In this document: positions 42,084 through 52,092 of the stretch, piece by piece
Position numbering within the stretch: position 1 is the first letter of the stretch
How the letters are laid out: each line of letters starts with the position of its first letter
Source of the DNA: Thalassotalea psychrophila
Lineage (GTDB): Bacteria > Pseudomonadota > Gammaproteobacteria > Enterobacterales > Alteromonadaceae
Reading direction: 5' to 3'
DNA length: 64,000 nucleotides
Assembly: GCF_031583595.1 (NCBI RefSeq)
Contig: NZ_CP134145.1
Span: forward strand, 682,001 to 746,000
Notes under the pieces: model-generated
What the model was told of the DNA's origin: nothing
The model's input: only the letters and a program-made list of their open reading frames with translations
Databases searched by the model: none
Made by a program: the position numbers and the translations under genes

Positions 42084-42689
42084 CTAGCCAACAACTAATT
42101 TTAAAAACTCTCTATGCAGCAATTCTATCTGCTCTTTTAATTCATCAATAGAGCAATCATCATTATTAATCACATAATTTGCATGGGCTAGTCTTTCATC
42201 ACGAGATATTTGCGCTTCTAGAATTTTTTGAGCCTGTTCAGCAGTATTATTATCTCGATTTACTGTTCTAGTAATTTGAGTTTCTGGCTTAACATCGACT
42301 ACCAACACTTTATCAACAGTATTATTAATACCATTTTCTATGAGCAAAGGGGCAACAAGAAAGCAATAAGGACTTTTAGCAAGGCTGCATTGCTCTGTCA
42401 TAGTATTTCGAATAAGGGGGTGTAAAAGGGCATTTAGCCAGGTTTTATCAGCTTCATTAGCAAATACTCTATGTCGTAACTTGCTTCTGTCTAAATGGCC
42501 ATCAGCAAGAATAAAATCAGGGCCAAAATGTTCTGCAATTTTGACTAGTGCAGGAGTACCAGGTTCAACAGCTTCGCGAGCAACTAAATCGGCATCAATA
42601 ATATCGATACCGTATTCTGCAAATATATCTGCGACAGTAGTTTTACCACTACCAATACCGCCGGTTAAACCTATTACTAACTTTGACAT
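42084..42689 (-). CDS. coaE: Dephospho-CoA kinase
   Basis: A 201-residue P-loop kinase that performs the last step of coenzyme A synthesis. The Walker A loop is GLTGGIGSGKTTVAD at the N-terminus; DADLVAREAVEPG and the lid-region RDNNTAEQAQKIL follow. I start at MSKLVIGLTGG; a frame from 42755 adds 22 residues that come from a repeat-like intergenic sequence. The order pilD-coaE-zapD-yacG is conserved in gammaproteobacteria. Confidence 0.96.
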   Translation of the reverse strand: MSKLVIGLTGGIGSGKTTVADIFAEYGIDIIDADLVAREAVEPGTPALVKIAEHFGPDFILADGHLDRSKLRHRVFANEADKTWLNALLHPLIRNTMTEQCSLAKSPYCFLVAPLLIENGINNTVDKVLVVDVKPETQITRTVNRDNNTAEQAQKILEAQISRDERLAHANYVINNDDCSIDELKEQIELLHREFLKLVVG

Positions 42690-42852
42690 TCGACTTCCGT
42701 CATTCCTCTTTTTCTCGTCATCACCGCGGAGACTGAGATCTAAAAAACTAGACACTTCCTAAACTCGTTTCAGGATCTCATCAATTGGGCAAATCACTGG
42801 ATATTCTTTAACGTCCGATTAAAATCGGACCAACCAGCGCTACGATAAATTT
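42690..42852. other. Intergenic region coaE / pilD with repeat sequences
   Basis: The part next to coaE (about 42695-42780) carries a GTCATNCC-type stretch (GTCATTCC, GTCATCACCGCGG) resembling common intergenic REP-like repeats, then paired GAGATCT / GGATCTCAT words. The part next to pilD holds copy 4 of the TTGGTCC palindrome. Confidence 0.55.
42810..42836. repeat. Imperfect palindrome, family TTGGTCC...GGACGT (copy 4, minus orientation)
   Basis: On the minus strand: GGTTG, hairpin GTCCGATTTTAATCGGAC, then GTTAAA. The second small hairpin seen in copies 1-3 is missing or decayed. It lies 17 bases past the pilD stop. Confidence 0.75.
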
Positions 42853-43740
42853 TTACGCGAGCATCCCCAAATACCAAACCCATATACCTTCACCCCATAA
42901 TGCTGTGATCCAACCGGCGATAGCCAAATATGGGCCAAAAGGGATCGGTTTAGAGCTTTCATGATTTCTAAATACCATCAAGCTTATGCCAATAATTGCA
43001 CCAACCAAAGAAGCCATAAGTATTAATAATGGAAGTAATTGCCATCCAAACCAAGCACCGAATACAGCAAATAGTTTAAAGTCGCCATACCCCATTCCTT
43101 CCTTGCCTGTAATTAGTTTAAACAACCAGAATATGCACCATAAACTCATGTAGCCAACAATGGCACCAATAACTGCTTGGTCAATAGACACAAACACATC
43201 ATTCAAACCAAGAATCAAGCCAAGCCAGACAAGAGGTAAAGTAATTTGATCAGGCAATATCATCTTATCAACATCAATCATAGTTAATGCAATAAGTGCC
43301 CAAGTCAATATCAGCATAAACAATGCTTGCCAAGTAACATCAAAATACACACCGATAACTAACGAGGTAATTCCAGTAACCGTTTCAATTATGGGATAGC
43401 GTGCAGATATAGGGTTGGTACACGAAGAGCATTTGCCCTTTAAAAATAACCAAGAAAGAACAGGGATATTTTCCCAAACTTTAATTTTATGGCCACATTT
43501 AGGGCAGGTAGAAGCCGGTTTAGATAGTGTTAGTTCTTCAAGCTTTGCTAACTCTTTGGCCGGCTTTAATTCATCGTCTAAAAATTCACGGCATTCACAT
43601 CGCCATTCGTTTTCAAGCATTTTAGGTAAACGATAAATTACTACATTTAAAAAACTACCAATCACCAAACCTAAAATGGTAATAGTTACATAAAATATTA
43701 TTGGGAAGTGCTCAAATAGAGCGATTACGTCTGAAAACAC
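42853..43740 (-). CDS. pilD: PilD, type IV prepilin peptidase / N-methylase
   Basis: A 295-residue multi-spanning aspartic protease that cleaves and N-methylates prepilins. The cytoplasmic loop has the two zinc pairs CPKC and CSSC. Catalytic aspartates lie in MIDVDKMILPDQ and GMGYGDFKLF. GSFLNVVIYRLP is the usual N-terminal signature. It follows pilC after 133 bases that contain a 7-bp tandem repeat array. Its expected substrate PilA is encoded at 47001-47372. Confidence 0.96.
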   Translation of the reverse strand: MFSDVIALFEHFPIIFYVTITILGLVIGSFLNVVIYRLPKMLENEWRCECREFLDDELKPAKELAKLEELTLSKPASTCPKCGHKIKVWENIPVLSWLFLKGKCSSCTNPISARYPIIETVTGITSLVIGVYFDVTWQALFMLILTWALIALTMIDVDKMILPDQITLPLVWLGLILGLNDVFVSIDQAVIGAIVGYMSLWCIFWLFKLITGKEGMGYGDFKLFAVFGAWFGWQLLPLLILMASLVGAIIGISLMVFRNHESSKPIPFGPYLAIAGWITALWGEGIWVWYLGMLA

Positions 43741-43813
43741 AGATAGACCTTATTATTATTTTATTTTTTGTGATAACAAAGCTAACAAGTCACACTCATT
43801 AGCTTATAATTAA

Positions 43814-43872
43814 TAGTTCCTAGTTCCTAGTTCCTAGTTCCTAGTTCCTAGTTCCTAGTTCCTAGTTCCTAG
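43814..43872 (-). repeat. 7-bp tandem repeat TAGGAAC, 8.4 copies, after pilC
   Basis: Eight perfect heptamers plus a partial unit begin 1 base after the pilC stop codon (read on the minus strand) and end 73 bases before pilD. The unit equals that after ftsZ. Tandem perfection suggests recent slippage, so copy number may vary between strains. Confidence 0.95.
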
Positions 43873-43873
43873 C

Positions 43874-45121
43874 CTAAATAATTGAACCCATAGCGAATAT
43901 TGGTAAGTACATGGCAATAATTAACCCTCCAATAACTACACCTAACACCGCCATAATTAAAGGTTCTAATAAAGCCGTTAAGTTATCAACAGCATCATCA
44001 ACTTCTTGTTCATAAATTGTAGCTACTTTAGCTAGCATATCATCAAGAGCTCCTGACTCTTCGCCGATAGCGACCATTTGTATAACCATATCGGGGAAAG
44101 TTGGCACGTTACGCATAGCTAAATTCATCTGCATACCAGAGGTGACTTCGGCACGAATTTCATTAATGCCATCTCGATAAACAGCATTTCCTGATGCTCC
44201 TGCAGCTGAGGCTAAAGCATCTATTAAAGGAACACCTGCAGCAAAGGTTGTAGATAAAGTTCTTGCAAAACGAGCAATTGCCGCTTTATCTAGAATTGCA
44301 CCCACAACAGGTAATTTTAATATGATTCTATCAACTTTATCTCTATAGTCTTGGCTTTTTAGGTGAGTCTGTTTGTGAAGGTAACCTGTAGCAAATAATG
44401 CCGCTAATGCCACCCACCAATAGGCAACCATAAAATCAGATATTCCAAGTACGAATAAGGTAAACCCAGGTAATTCTGCGCCAAACCCTTCAAAAATTTC
44501 AGCAAATGTTGGTACAACAAAAATTAACAATATAGAAGTAACGATTGAAGCTATAACTAAAATTGCAATAGGATAAGTCATTGCTTTCTTAATTTTGGAT
44601 TTAAGAATTTCGGCTTTTTCTTTATAAATAGCAATACGATCGAAAATTGTTTCTAAGGCACCTGACTGCTCGCCTGACTCAACTAAATCACAATATAAGT
44701 CATCAAAATATTTTCGATGCTCTCTTAAGCACTCTGATAATGGCAAGCCTGATTGAACTTTATTTCCTATATCCCCAAGCAATTTTCTTATATTGCCGTT
44801 TGGATTCCCTTTACCTATCATTTCAATGCTTTGTACCAGAGGTACACCAGCACCAAGCATTGTTGCTATCTGTCTAGTAATAACAGCAATATCCATAGGC
44901 TTTATAGCTTTATCACCACTCATTCCAAGGAAGGGTTTAGGCTTTTTCTTAGTTTTTAGGGGAGTTATGCCTTGTTTTCTGAGCTGTGCTTTCAGCTCCA
45001 TTAAGTTTGTTGCTGATAGTTCACCCTTAATTTTTTTACCCTTACGGTTCATTCCTTCCCAAAGAAACACTTCAACGGGTTTTGGTTTAACTACCTTATG
45101 TTGAGCACTTGCAATAGCCAT
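43874..45121 (-). CDS. pilC: PilC, type IV pilus inner-membrane platform protein
   Basis: A 415-residue inner-membrane protein with two T2SS-F domains (about residues 75-200 and 280-400) and three membrane segments (ILVIASIVTSILLIFVVPTF, the segment near 230, and the C-terminal LEPLIMAVLGVVIGGLIIAM). It connects the PilB motor with the growing pilus. Tandem heptamers follow the stop immediately. Confidence 0.96.
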   Translation of the reverse strand: MAIASAQHKVVKPKPVEVFLWEGMNRKGKKIKGELSATNLMELKAQLRKQGITPLKTKKKPKPFLGMSGDKAIKPMDIAVITRQIATMLGAGVPLVQSIEMIGKGNPNGNIRKLLGDIGNKVQSGLPLSECLREHRKYFDDLYCDLVESGEQSGALETIFDRIAIYKEKAEILKSKIKKAMTYPIAILVIASIVTSILLIFVVPTFAEIFEGFGAELPGFTLFVLGISDFMVAYWWVALAALFATGYLHKQTHLKSQDYRDKVDRIILKLPVVGAILDKAAIARFARTLSTTFAAGVPLIDALASAAGASGNAVYRDGINEIRAEVTSGMQMNLAMRNVPTFPDMVIQMVAIGEESGALDDMLAKVATIYEQEVDDAVDNLTALLEPLIMAVLGVVIGGLIIAMYLPIFAMGSII

Positions 45122-45158
45122 AGGTTTTCCTATCTTTTTGTTATTTTAATTTTTCTGC

Positions 45159-46856
45159 CTAAGCAGTAACTCGATTTACTTCAGATAAACTAGTAACACC
45201 AGATTTTGCTTTTAATAAAGCTGATTGCCTTAAGTTATTATAGCCTTCACTTTGTGCCTGGTTGGCGATATCTAATGAATTTCCACCTTCCATTATGATG
45301 CTGGCAGTTTCTTCACTTATCTTCATAACTTCGTAAATACCAACACGGCCTTTATAGCCCTTAGTGCACTCTTCACAACCTACCGGCTTAAATATTTTTA
45401 GCCCGGACACTTCTGTCGACTCAAAGCCAAATTCTATTAATGCGTGTTCGGTAATATCATCCTCAACTTTACAATGATTACATAAACGACGAGCAAGACG
45501 TTGAGCAATAATTAATGTTACAGAACTAGCAACGTTGTATGAAGGAACGCCCATGTTTAATAAACGTGTAAGGGTTTCTGCTGCAGAGTTGGTATGTAAT
45601 GTAGATAAAACCAAGTGACCCGTTTGCGCGGCTTTAATCGCAATTTCAGCAGTTTCTAAATCTCGTATTTCACCAACCATAACAATATCTGGATCTTGAC
45701 GTAAAAAGGATTTTAGTGCACTAGAAAAGTCTAACCCTGCTCGGTTATTAATTTGTACCTGGTTTACCCCTTCAAGGTTAATTTCTACAGGGTCTTCTGC
45801 GGTAGATATATTTCGTTCTTCGGTATTTAAAATATTTAAACCGGTATAAAGTGATACCGTTTTACCTGAACCTGTTGGGCCAGTAACTAAAATCATACCT
45901 TGAGGTTTAGATAAAGCATCCATATAAAGCGCTTTCTGTTCATCCTCGTAACCGAGTATATCAATGCCTAATTTGGCACTAGATGAATCAAGGATACGCA
46001 TAACTACTTTCTCACCCCACATAGTCGGTAGGGTAGATACACGAAAATCAATTGATTTTTTCTTAGAAACAGCAAGCTTAATACGCCCATCTTGTGGCAC
46101 TCGTCTTTCAGCAATATCAAGTTTAGACATAACTTTTAAACGGGCAGTCATTCTGCTTGCAAGGTTCACCGGAGGCGTAGCAACTTCAGTTAAAATTCCA
46201 TCGACGCGAAAACGGATTCTAAATTTATGTTCAAAAGGTTCAAAGTGGAGATCTGAAGCGCCTTTTTTAATCGCATCTAAGAGAATTTTATTAATATAGA
46301 CAACAATTGGGGCATCATTTGAACCGTCAGAATCGTCTTCTTCTTTTTTATCTTCTGCGACGTCAAGGTCGCCTAATTCTTCTTGATCAAGATCAGTAAT
46401 ATCTAAAGCAGAATTTTCATCTTCTAATAATTGCTCGATTGTAGCATGGAGGTTTTTTTCATCAGATAATACCATCTCAGTATTAAAACCTGTATTGAAC
46501 TGAAATTCTTCTAAAGCATCTATATTGGTAGGATCTGATACAGCAATAAATAATATTCCGCCTCTAAGGTATAAGGGCAAAGCATTATGTTTTTGAATTA
46601 ATTTTTCATTTCGTAAGCCGTCAGGAATAGCATTTAAATCGATCTTTTTAAGATCTATTAATGAATAACCAAAACTCTTAGAAAGAACCTTTGATAAATG
46701 TATCGGGCAGACATCAGTTTTGTTTACTAAATAGCTAATAATTGATTGTTTTTGTTTTTGGCTAACAGAAAATACATCAGCCGCTTTTTCTTTCGTGATA
46801 ACTTCATTACGAACTAAAGCAGATAATAGGCTAGATTGTCTATGGATCCCTTTCAT
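45159..46856 (-). CDS. pilB: PilB, type IV pilus extension ATPase
   Basis: A 565-residue hexameric GspE-family ATPase. It has an N-terminal MshEN-like domain (to about 150), Walker [15 protein letters not shown], the Asp box [20 protein letters not shown], Walker [13 protein letters not shown], a His box [14 protein letters not shown], and a four-Cys zinc motif (CNHC and CEEC). It powers pilus assembly. PilT is not in the window. Confidence 0.96.
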   Translation of the reverse strand: MKGIHRQSSLLSALVRNEVITKEKAADVFSVSQKQKQSIISYLVNKTDVCPIHLSKVLSKSFGYSLIDLKKIDLNAIPDGLRNEKLIQKHNALPLYLRGGILFIAVSDPTNIDALEEFQFNTGFNTEMVLSDEKNLHATIEQLLEDENSALDITDLDQEELGDLDVAEDKKEEDDSDGSNDAPIVVYINKILLDAIKKGASDLHFEPFEHKFRIRFRVDGILTEVATPPVNLASRMTARLKVMSKLDIAERRVPQDGRIKLAVSKKKSIDFRVSTLPTMWGEKVVMRILDSSSAKLGIDILGYEDEQKALYMDALSKPQGMILVTGPTGSGKTVSLYTGLNILNTEERNISTAEDPVEINLEGVNQVQINNRAGLDFSSALKSFLRQDPDIVMVGEIRDLETAEIAIKAAQTGHLVLSTLHTNSAAETLTRLLNMGVPSYNVASSVTLIIAQRLARRLCNHCKVEDDITEHALIEFGFESTEVSGLKIFKPVGCEECTKGYKGRVGIYEVMKISEETASIIMEGGNSLDIANQAQSEGYNNLRQSALLKAKSGVTSLSEVNRVTA

Positions 46857-46942
46857 ACATTATTTCTATTTATTATTTTAAATTTATATTGCCAGTTTAC
46901 CCTTTTAAAATAATTTTTAAAGGCATTAAATTACATATACAA

Positions 46943-46973
46943 AAAAAGCTAGCAATAAAATTGCTAGCTTTTT
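46943..46973 (-). terminator. Terminator of pilA
   Basis: A symmetric stem AAAAAGCTAGCAA / TTGCTAGCTTTTT with a TAAAA loop lies just after the pilA stop and before pilB. It would isolate the abundant pilin transcript from pilBCD. Read in either direction it ends in T residues. Confidence 0.9.
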
Positions 46974-47000
46974 AGCTATTAACAAATAAATGCTTATTTA

Positions 47001-47372
47001 TTAATAATCACAACCTTTAACTTGTACAGTTGAAGGTGAGTGAGAACAAGCCCATGTGATTTGGTTTGAGCTGGTAGTTGGCGCTAATAAAACAGTCTCG
47101 CCATCATATACGCTTGATATAGTACCACCAGAACAACTCACTCCAGTAGCATCTGAAGGTACACCAGCACAAGATAAAGAGCCATCCACTGAAAAGCTTT
47201 CAGTTACAACCATTTTGTATCCTGCGGCGGAAGCAATAGCGTTAGTGATTTTAGCTTTATCTGTGTAATCTTTGTACGCAGGTAACGCGATAGCTGCAAG
47301 AATACCGATGATCGCAACAACGATCATTAATTCGATTAGGGTAAAACCCTGGCTTGATTTCATGTTTTTCAT
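47001..47372 (-). CDS. pilA: PilA, type IV major pilin
   Basis: A 123-residue prepilin. Its leader ends in SSQG and the mature protein starts [20 protein letters not shown], with the Glu5 and the hydrophobic N-terminal helix of type IVa pilins. Two Cys pairs are seen: SCAG...VSC in the middle, and WAC...GCDY at the end, the latter forming the usual D-region disulfide. The mature part is about 116 residues, on the short side. The C-terminus is Tyr, so it is not a terminal-Ser substrate of the Pseudomonas TfpO type; the central Ser/Thr-rich stretches could still be glycan sites. A second ATG three codons in is an alternative start. Confidence 0.95.
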   Translation of the reverse strand: MKNMKSSQGFTLIELMIVVAIIGILAAIALPAYKDYTDKAKITNAIASAAGYKMVVTESFSVDGSLSCAGVPSDATGVSCSGGTISSVYDGETVLLAPTTSSNQITWACSHSPSTVQVKGCDY

Positions 47373-47424
47373 AGTATTAATTCCATTAATTAATTAATTG
47401 TTATTATGGGGGCTAAAGTAAATA

Positions 47425-47441
47425 TGTAACACATAGTTACA
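47425..47441. promoter_or_regulatory. Operator-like inverted repeat upstream of pilA
   Basis: A perfect TGTAAC-N5-GTTACA inverted repeat centred about 60 bases before the pilA start. Symmetry and spacing resemble a dimeric regulator site. No regulator is identified. Confidence 0.5.
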
Positions 47442-47540
47442 AAAGTAAAATGTTTTTTGCTTAAAATAGGCTGTTTTCGGCAATTATTTGCCTGTTTGTG
47501 CAGTTTTTCGGCGATTGTTTGCCGGAGAGGGTGCTAATGG

Positions 47541-47561
47541 ATTCCCGAACGAGCCGGGAAT
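47541..47561. repeat. REP-like hairpin ATTCCCG / CGGGAAT
   Basis: A perfect 7-bp stem with a 7-base loop, followed by GACA, placed 24 bases beyond the nadC stop. It resembles the ATTCCCG...CGGGAATGAC repeats common between genes of many proteobacteria, and may also act as a transcription stop. Confidence 0.6.
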
Positions 47562-47584
47562 GACATTGAATGGGGGGTACTTAA

Positions 47585-49005
<1,421 letters not shown>

Positions 49006-49330
49006 GCTGTTAGTTTGCTCTTTTAAATAGATTGCGGCCTGCGCCACAATGACGTTAATGTAAGTATAGCCACAGTTTAATGCTGTTCGTCTTTCTGACG
49101 GAGGTCAGAATCTTCTTTAGATTGCGGCCTCGGTTCGGGCATCCATGCTTCGCTCTCGGCACTTGTTCCCGACAGTGCTCTACCTCCGATATCCATATCG
49201 TCGTACCTCCTATATTCATATAGTCGTTCGCCACAAAGACAAAAAGAAGATTGCGGACTTCGCCACAAAGACGTTAATCTTATAATGAAGATTAGTTAAC
49301 GACAGAGAATAAAAGGTATATAACAGTAGT
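49006..49330. other. Repeat-rich intergenic island before ampD
   Basis: A 325-base region without a credible gene. A 30-base word beginning GATTGCGG and ending GACGTTAAT occurs at 49030-49059 and, with a few changes, at 49249-49278; a partial copy of its start is at 49121. Between them are two adjacent 23-base hairpin units. A 63-residue ORF on the minus strand is made of these repeats and is not a gene. The final part should hold the ampD promoter, but I cannot define it. Confidence 0.75.
49181..49226. repeat. Two tandem 23-bp hairpin units with compensated change
   Basis: Units 49181-49203 and 49204-49226 both read TACCTC, a 6-bp-arm hairpin, then TCG. The hairpins are CGATATCCATATCG and CTATATTCATATAG: one G-C pair in the stem became T-A, keeping the pairing. 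Confidence 0.85.
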
Positions 49331-49906
49331 ATGGAGACAAACTTTACAATCGACAATGGTTGGATAGAAATATCTGATGGAAAACCTTTCGCTGTTGCAC
49401 ATTTTGAGTCACCTCATTGTGATGAAAGAGAATGTGATGATGTTAGTTTATTGGTGATCCACAATATATCTTTACCACCAGGTAAGTTTGGTTCAAACCA
49501 CATAACCGATTTTTTTCTTGGTAAGCTAAACCCTAATGATGATGAATATTTTAAAAGTATTTATGAAATAAGAGTTTCTGCCCATTGTTTAATTCGCCGT
49601 GACGGCTCTGTCGTACAATACGTGCCATTTAATAAACGGGCTTGGCATGCTGGTGTTTCTTGTTTTGAGCAAAGAGAAAAATGTAATGACTTTTCAATTG
49701 GCATTGAAATGGAAGGTACCGATGAGTTGCCATATACCAATGAACAATATGAATCGCTACAGCACTTAACCACAGCTATCACTCATAATTATCCAGCTAT
49801 AAATAACGAAAGAATAACTGGCCATTGTGATATTGCTCCGGGTCGAAAAACTGATCCAGGAGAAAGTTTTGACTGGCAAAAGTATAAAAATGGCTTAATT
49901 GATTAG
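49331..49906 (+). CDS. ampD: AmpD, 1,6-anhydro-MurNAc-L-alanine amidase
   Basis: A 191-residue cytoplasmic zinc amidase that splits the stem peptide from anhydromuropeptides during cell-wall recycling and so sets AmpR/beta-lactamase signalling in some species. Zinc ligands are in LLVIHNIS (His), GHCDIAPGRKTDPGESFDW (His and Asp). FSIGIEMEGTDELPYTNEQY is family-typical. No signal peptide is visible, consistent with AmpD rather than periplasmic AmiD. ampE follows after 107 bases. Confidence 0.95.
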   Translation: METNFTIDNGWIEISDGKPFAVAHFESPHCDERECDDVSLLVIHNISLPPGKFGSNHITDFFLGKLNPNDDEYFKSIYEIRVSAHCLIRRDGSVVQYVPFNKRAWHAGVSCFEQREKCNDFSIGIEMEGTDELPYTNEQYESLQHLTTAITHNYPAINNERITGHCDIAPGRKTDPGESFDWQKYKNGLID

Positions 49907-50013
49907 CAGTTTATGCGATTAAGTATTTTATTTTCTGGCAATCCTAGAATTGTAAGAGTAAAATTTTATATATAGAAAATATTTGAATATAAATAAGAAC
50001 AACAGGAACTTAA

Positions 50014-50859
50014 ATGACTCTTATTAGCTTATTAATCGCTTTAGCCGCTGAGCGAGTTTTGCTATCTAAACATTGGTGCTTTAATTTTTATTATGGCCAC
50101 TATCTAAAATTTGTCCGTGGTTTTGTTTCTAAAGGCGAGATCAGCAAAAACAGTTTTAACGTCTTCGTTTTTGCATTATTTCCGGCTGTCTTAGTTGGTG
50201 GCTTACTCGCGTTCATCGATAGTACTCTGCTTACTTTTATAGTATCGATAGTAATACTTATGGTTTGTTTGGGTTGTACTGAAGCGCGTGAGTCGTATAA
50301 AGGCTTTTTAAATGCTGCAATGCGCGGTGATGAAGTTGCTGTTTCTCATCATCAAATGGAACTGCAACAAAACCAAGAGTTTGAAGGTGAAAGTTTTGGT
50401 CAAACCTTAGTTTGGATAAACTACCAATACTATATGGCCGTTATGCTGGTATTCATTTTCTTTGGTATTGGCGGCGTTATTTTTTATCGCGTACTAGTGG
50501 CTGTTGGTAATAATATTAAAAATGCAGAAGGTGAAGCTTATTTACCTGAAGCTGCAGTTGAACATGGTCGTGGTTTATTATTCGCGATAGATATTATTCC
50601 ATCAAGGTTTGTCGCTTTTGGTTATATGCTCGTAGGGCACTTTTCTAAAGCGTCCACTATTTGGCTTGAAGGTCTATTAAACTTTCATGTGTCATCTCGT
50701 CGATATTTATGTACTGTGGCAAAAACCTCCGAAGAATATAAGATTCAAGATGATGATTTAACTGCAGAGCCATCTTTGTTGGTACGCTTAGCTAAGCGTA
50801 ATGTTTTATTATTACTTGCTGCAGCTGCCTTTATGACACTAGCTGGTGTACTGAGCTAA
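50014..50859 (+). CDS. ampE: AmpE, inner-membrane protein
   Basis: A 281-residue membrane protein with four clear membrane segments, starting MTLISLLIALAAERVL, the family signature, with conserved VFALFPAVLVGGLLAF and AIDIIPSRFVAFGYMLVGHF. It is encoded with ampD in many gammaproteobacteria; the molecular role (proposed sensor or transducer) is unsettled. Confidence 0.93.
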   Translation: MTLISLLIALAAERVLLSKHWCFNFYYGHYLKFVRGFVSKGEISKNSFNVFVFALFPAVLVGGLLAFIDSTLLTFIVSIVILMVCLGCTEARESYKGFLNAAMRGDEVAVSHHQMELQQNQEFEGESFGQTLVWINYQYYMAVMLVFIFFGIGGVIFYRVLVAVGNNIKNAEGEAYLPEAAVEHGRGLLFAIDIIPSRFVAFGYMLVGHFSKASTIWLEGLLNFHVSSRRYLCTVAKTSEEYKIQDDDLTAEPSLLVRLAKRNVLLLLAAAAFMTLAGVLS

Positions 50860-50986
50860 GCTTATTTGAGTTAAACCTATTTAAGTTAATTCCTATTACG
50901 CGCGGCCTAAGTCGCGCTAATTTCCTTTATTCCTCCATTTCTTTTATTTTCTTCATTCCTTGAGCTACCTAATACTATTCTTTTTT

Positions 50987-51001
50987 ATTGGTCTTACCAA
51001 T
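50987..51001. promoter_or_regulatory. PdhR operator, distal
   Basis: ATTGGTCTTACCAAT is a perfect inverted repeat matching the known PdhR consensus ATTGGT-N3-ACCAAT. It lies about 170 bases before the pdhR start. Confidence 0.85.
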
Positions 51002-51103
51002 GCGGTTTAAGCTCAAAATTCAATCAAACTGTAACTTGAATAATAAATGTAATAATTTTACATTTTGATCTAAGTCTGTTACTTTATGTTGAATTAAATA
51101 AAT

Positions 51104-51118
51104 ATTGGTAAGACCAAT
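51104..51118. promoter_or_regulatory. PdhR operator, proximal
   Basis: ATTGGTAAGACCAAT is a perfect match to the PdhR consensus, about 47 bases before the pdhR start. An extra half site ACCAAT follows at 51121-51126. Pyruvate releases PdhR, so the operon should be autoregulated by pyruvate level. Confidence 0.9.
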
Positions 51119-51164
51119 TTACCAATAATCTTAAGTTAAATTCAACCAGTGGCGTGATATTAAG

Positions 51165-51938
51165 ATGACCTTTAAAAAGATTCGACAGCCGAAACTATCT
51201 GACGTGATACTTACTCAGTTAGAAGATATGATTTTAGAAGGGAGCTTATTGCCCGGACAAAAACTACCTCCCGAGCGTGAGCTTGCTGAGCAGTTTTCAG
51301 TATCTAGGCCATCATTACGTGAAGCTATACAAAAGTTAGAAACTAAAGGTTTAGTTTACCGTCGCCAAGGTGGTGGTACTTTTGTTAAAGAAAACTTATT
51401 AGAAGGTATGTCAGATCCATTATTTGATTTGATGGCTAATAAAGGTGAAGCGCAACTTGATTTATTAGAGTTTCGCCATGGTATTCAAGGTATGGCGTCT
51501 TACTACGCAGCAATGCGTGGTACGAAACAAGACTTTAAGAATATTGAAGAAAAGTATGAAGCAATTACTGTTGCTCAAATTGAAAATACACAAATTAGTG
51601 AAAATTTTCGCGGCGAAGCCGAAACAGTATTTGAATTTTACTTAGCTATTTGTCAAGCATCGCATAATGCGGTGATTCTACATTTAGCCAGAGCCATGGG
51701 CTCGTTATTAATCGATAACATTGAAAAGAATTTACAAGTGCTTGCTAAGCGGCCTGAAGTACCTGGACGAATTGCTCATTATAGACAGCGATTAATGGAA
51801 AGCATTATAAGTGGTGAACCAAATAAAGCTTGGGGCGCAAGTCATAAAAACCTAGCTTATATAGAAGAAGTTATGCTCAAACTTGGTAAAGAAGAAAGCC
51901 GAGTAACTCGTTCACTAAGACGCTTCCAAACAGGCTAA
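51165..51938 (+). CDS. pdhR: PdhR, pyruvate-responsive GntR/FadR-type repressor
   Basis: A 257-residue regulator. The winged helix-turn-helix is at about 15-80 (LPPERELAEQFSVSRPSLRE and GLVYRRQGGGTFV) and the all-helical FadR-type ligand domain follows (LLEFRHGIQGMASYYAA onward). It heads the pdhR-aceE-aceF-lpdA group. The two consensus operators upstream support the name. The gap to aceE is 154 bases without an obvious terminator. Confidence 0.96.
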   Translation: MTFKKIRQPKLSDVILTQLEDMILEGSLLPGQKLPPERELAEQFSVSRPSLREAIQKLETKGLVYRRQGGGTFVKENLLEGMSDPLFDLMANKGEAQLDLLEFRHGIQGMASYYAAMRGTKQDFKNIEEKYEAITVAQIENTQISENFRGEAETVFEFYLAICQASHNAVILHLARAMGSLLIDNIEKNLQVLAKRPEVPGRIAHYRQRLMESIISGEPNKAWGASHKNLAYIEEVMLKLGKEESRVTRSLRRFQTG

Positions 51939-52092
51939 AGCTGAGTAAGAAGTATAAAGAGCCACAAACGCCGGGTAAATAACGGCACTAATTACTAAAG
52001 GTTGTTCGAAATTTGAACTATCTTTATATGCAAATTAAAAAATTAATTTATAAACAATAATCGTTTATCAGAACCGGAGTTAAAAAATCGTT

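Larger units (their letters stand above)
47373..47584. other. pilA upstream region with repeats
   Basis: Next to pilA is the operator-like palindrome listed separately. I see no TGGC-N9-TTGC sigma-54 promoter. Farther away are two related hairpin words beginning TTTTCGGC and ending in TTTGCC (near 47473 and 47505), and a hairpin ATTCCCG / CGGGAAT (47541-47561) that could close nadC transcription. Confidence 0.6.
50860..51164. other. Intergenic region ampE / pdhR
   Basis: A 305-base region. A short GCGCG/CGCGC hairpin (50900-50917) followed by a T-rich stretch may stop ampE transcription. Then come the two PdhR operators listed separately, 117 bases apart, with an AT-rich stretch between them where the pdhR promoter must lie; I cannot fix its hexamers. 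Confidence 0.7.

Noticed and set aside
43814..43872. Possible CRISPR or origin iterons
   Set aside because: Units are 7 bp without spacers, next to pilC, with no replication gene around.
49077..49268. 63-residue minus-strand ORF before ampD
   Set aside because: It is built from intergenic repeats and hairpins, without a ribosome site or a known domain.
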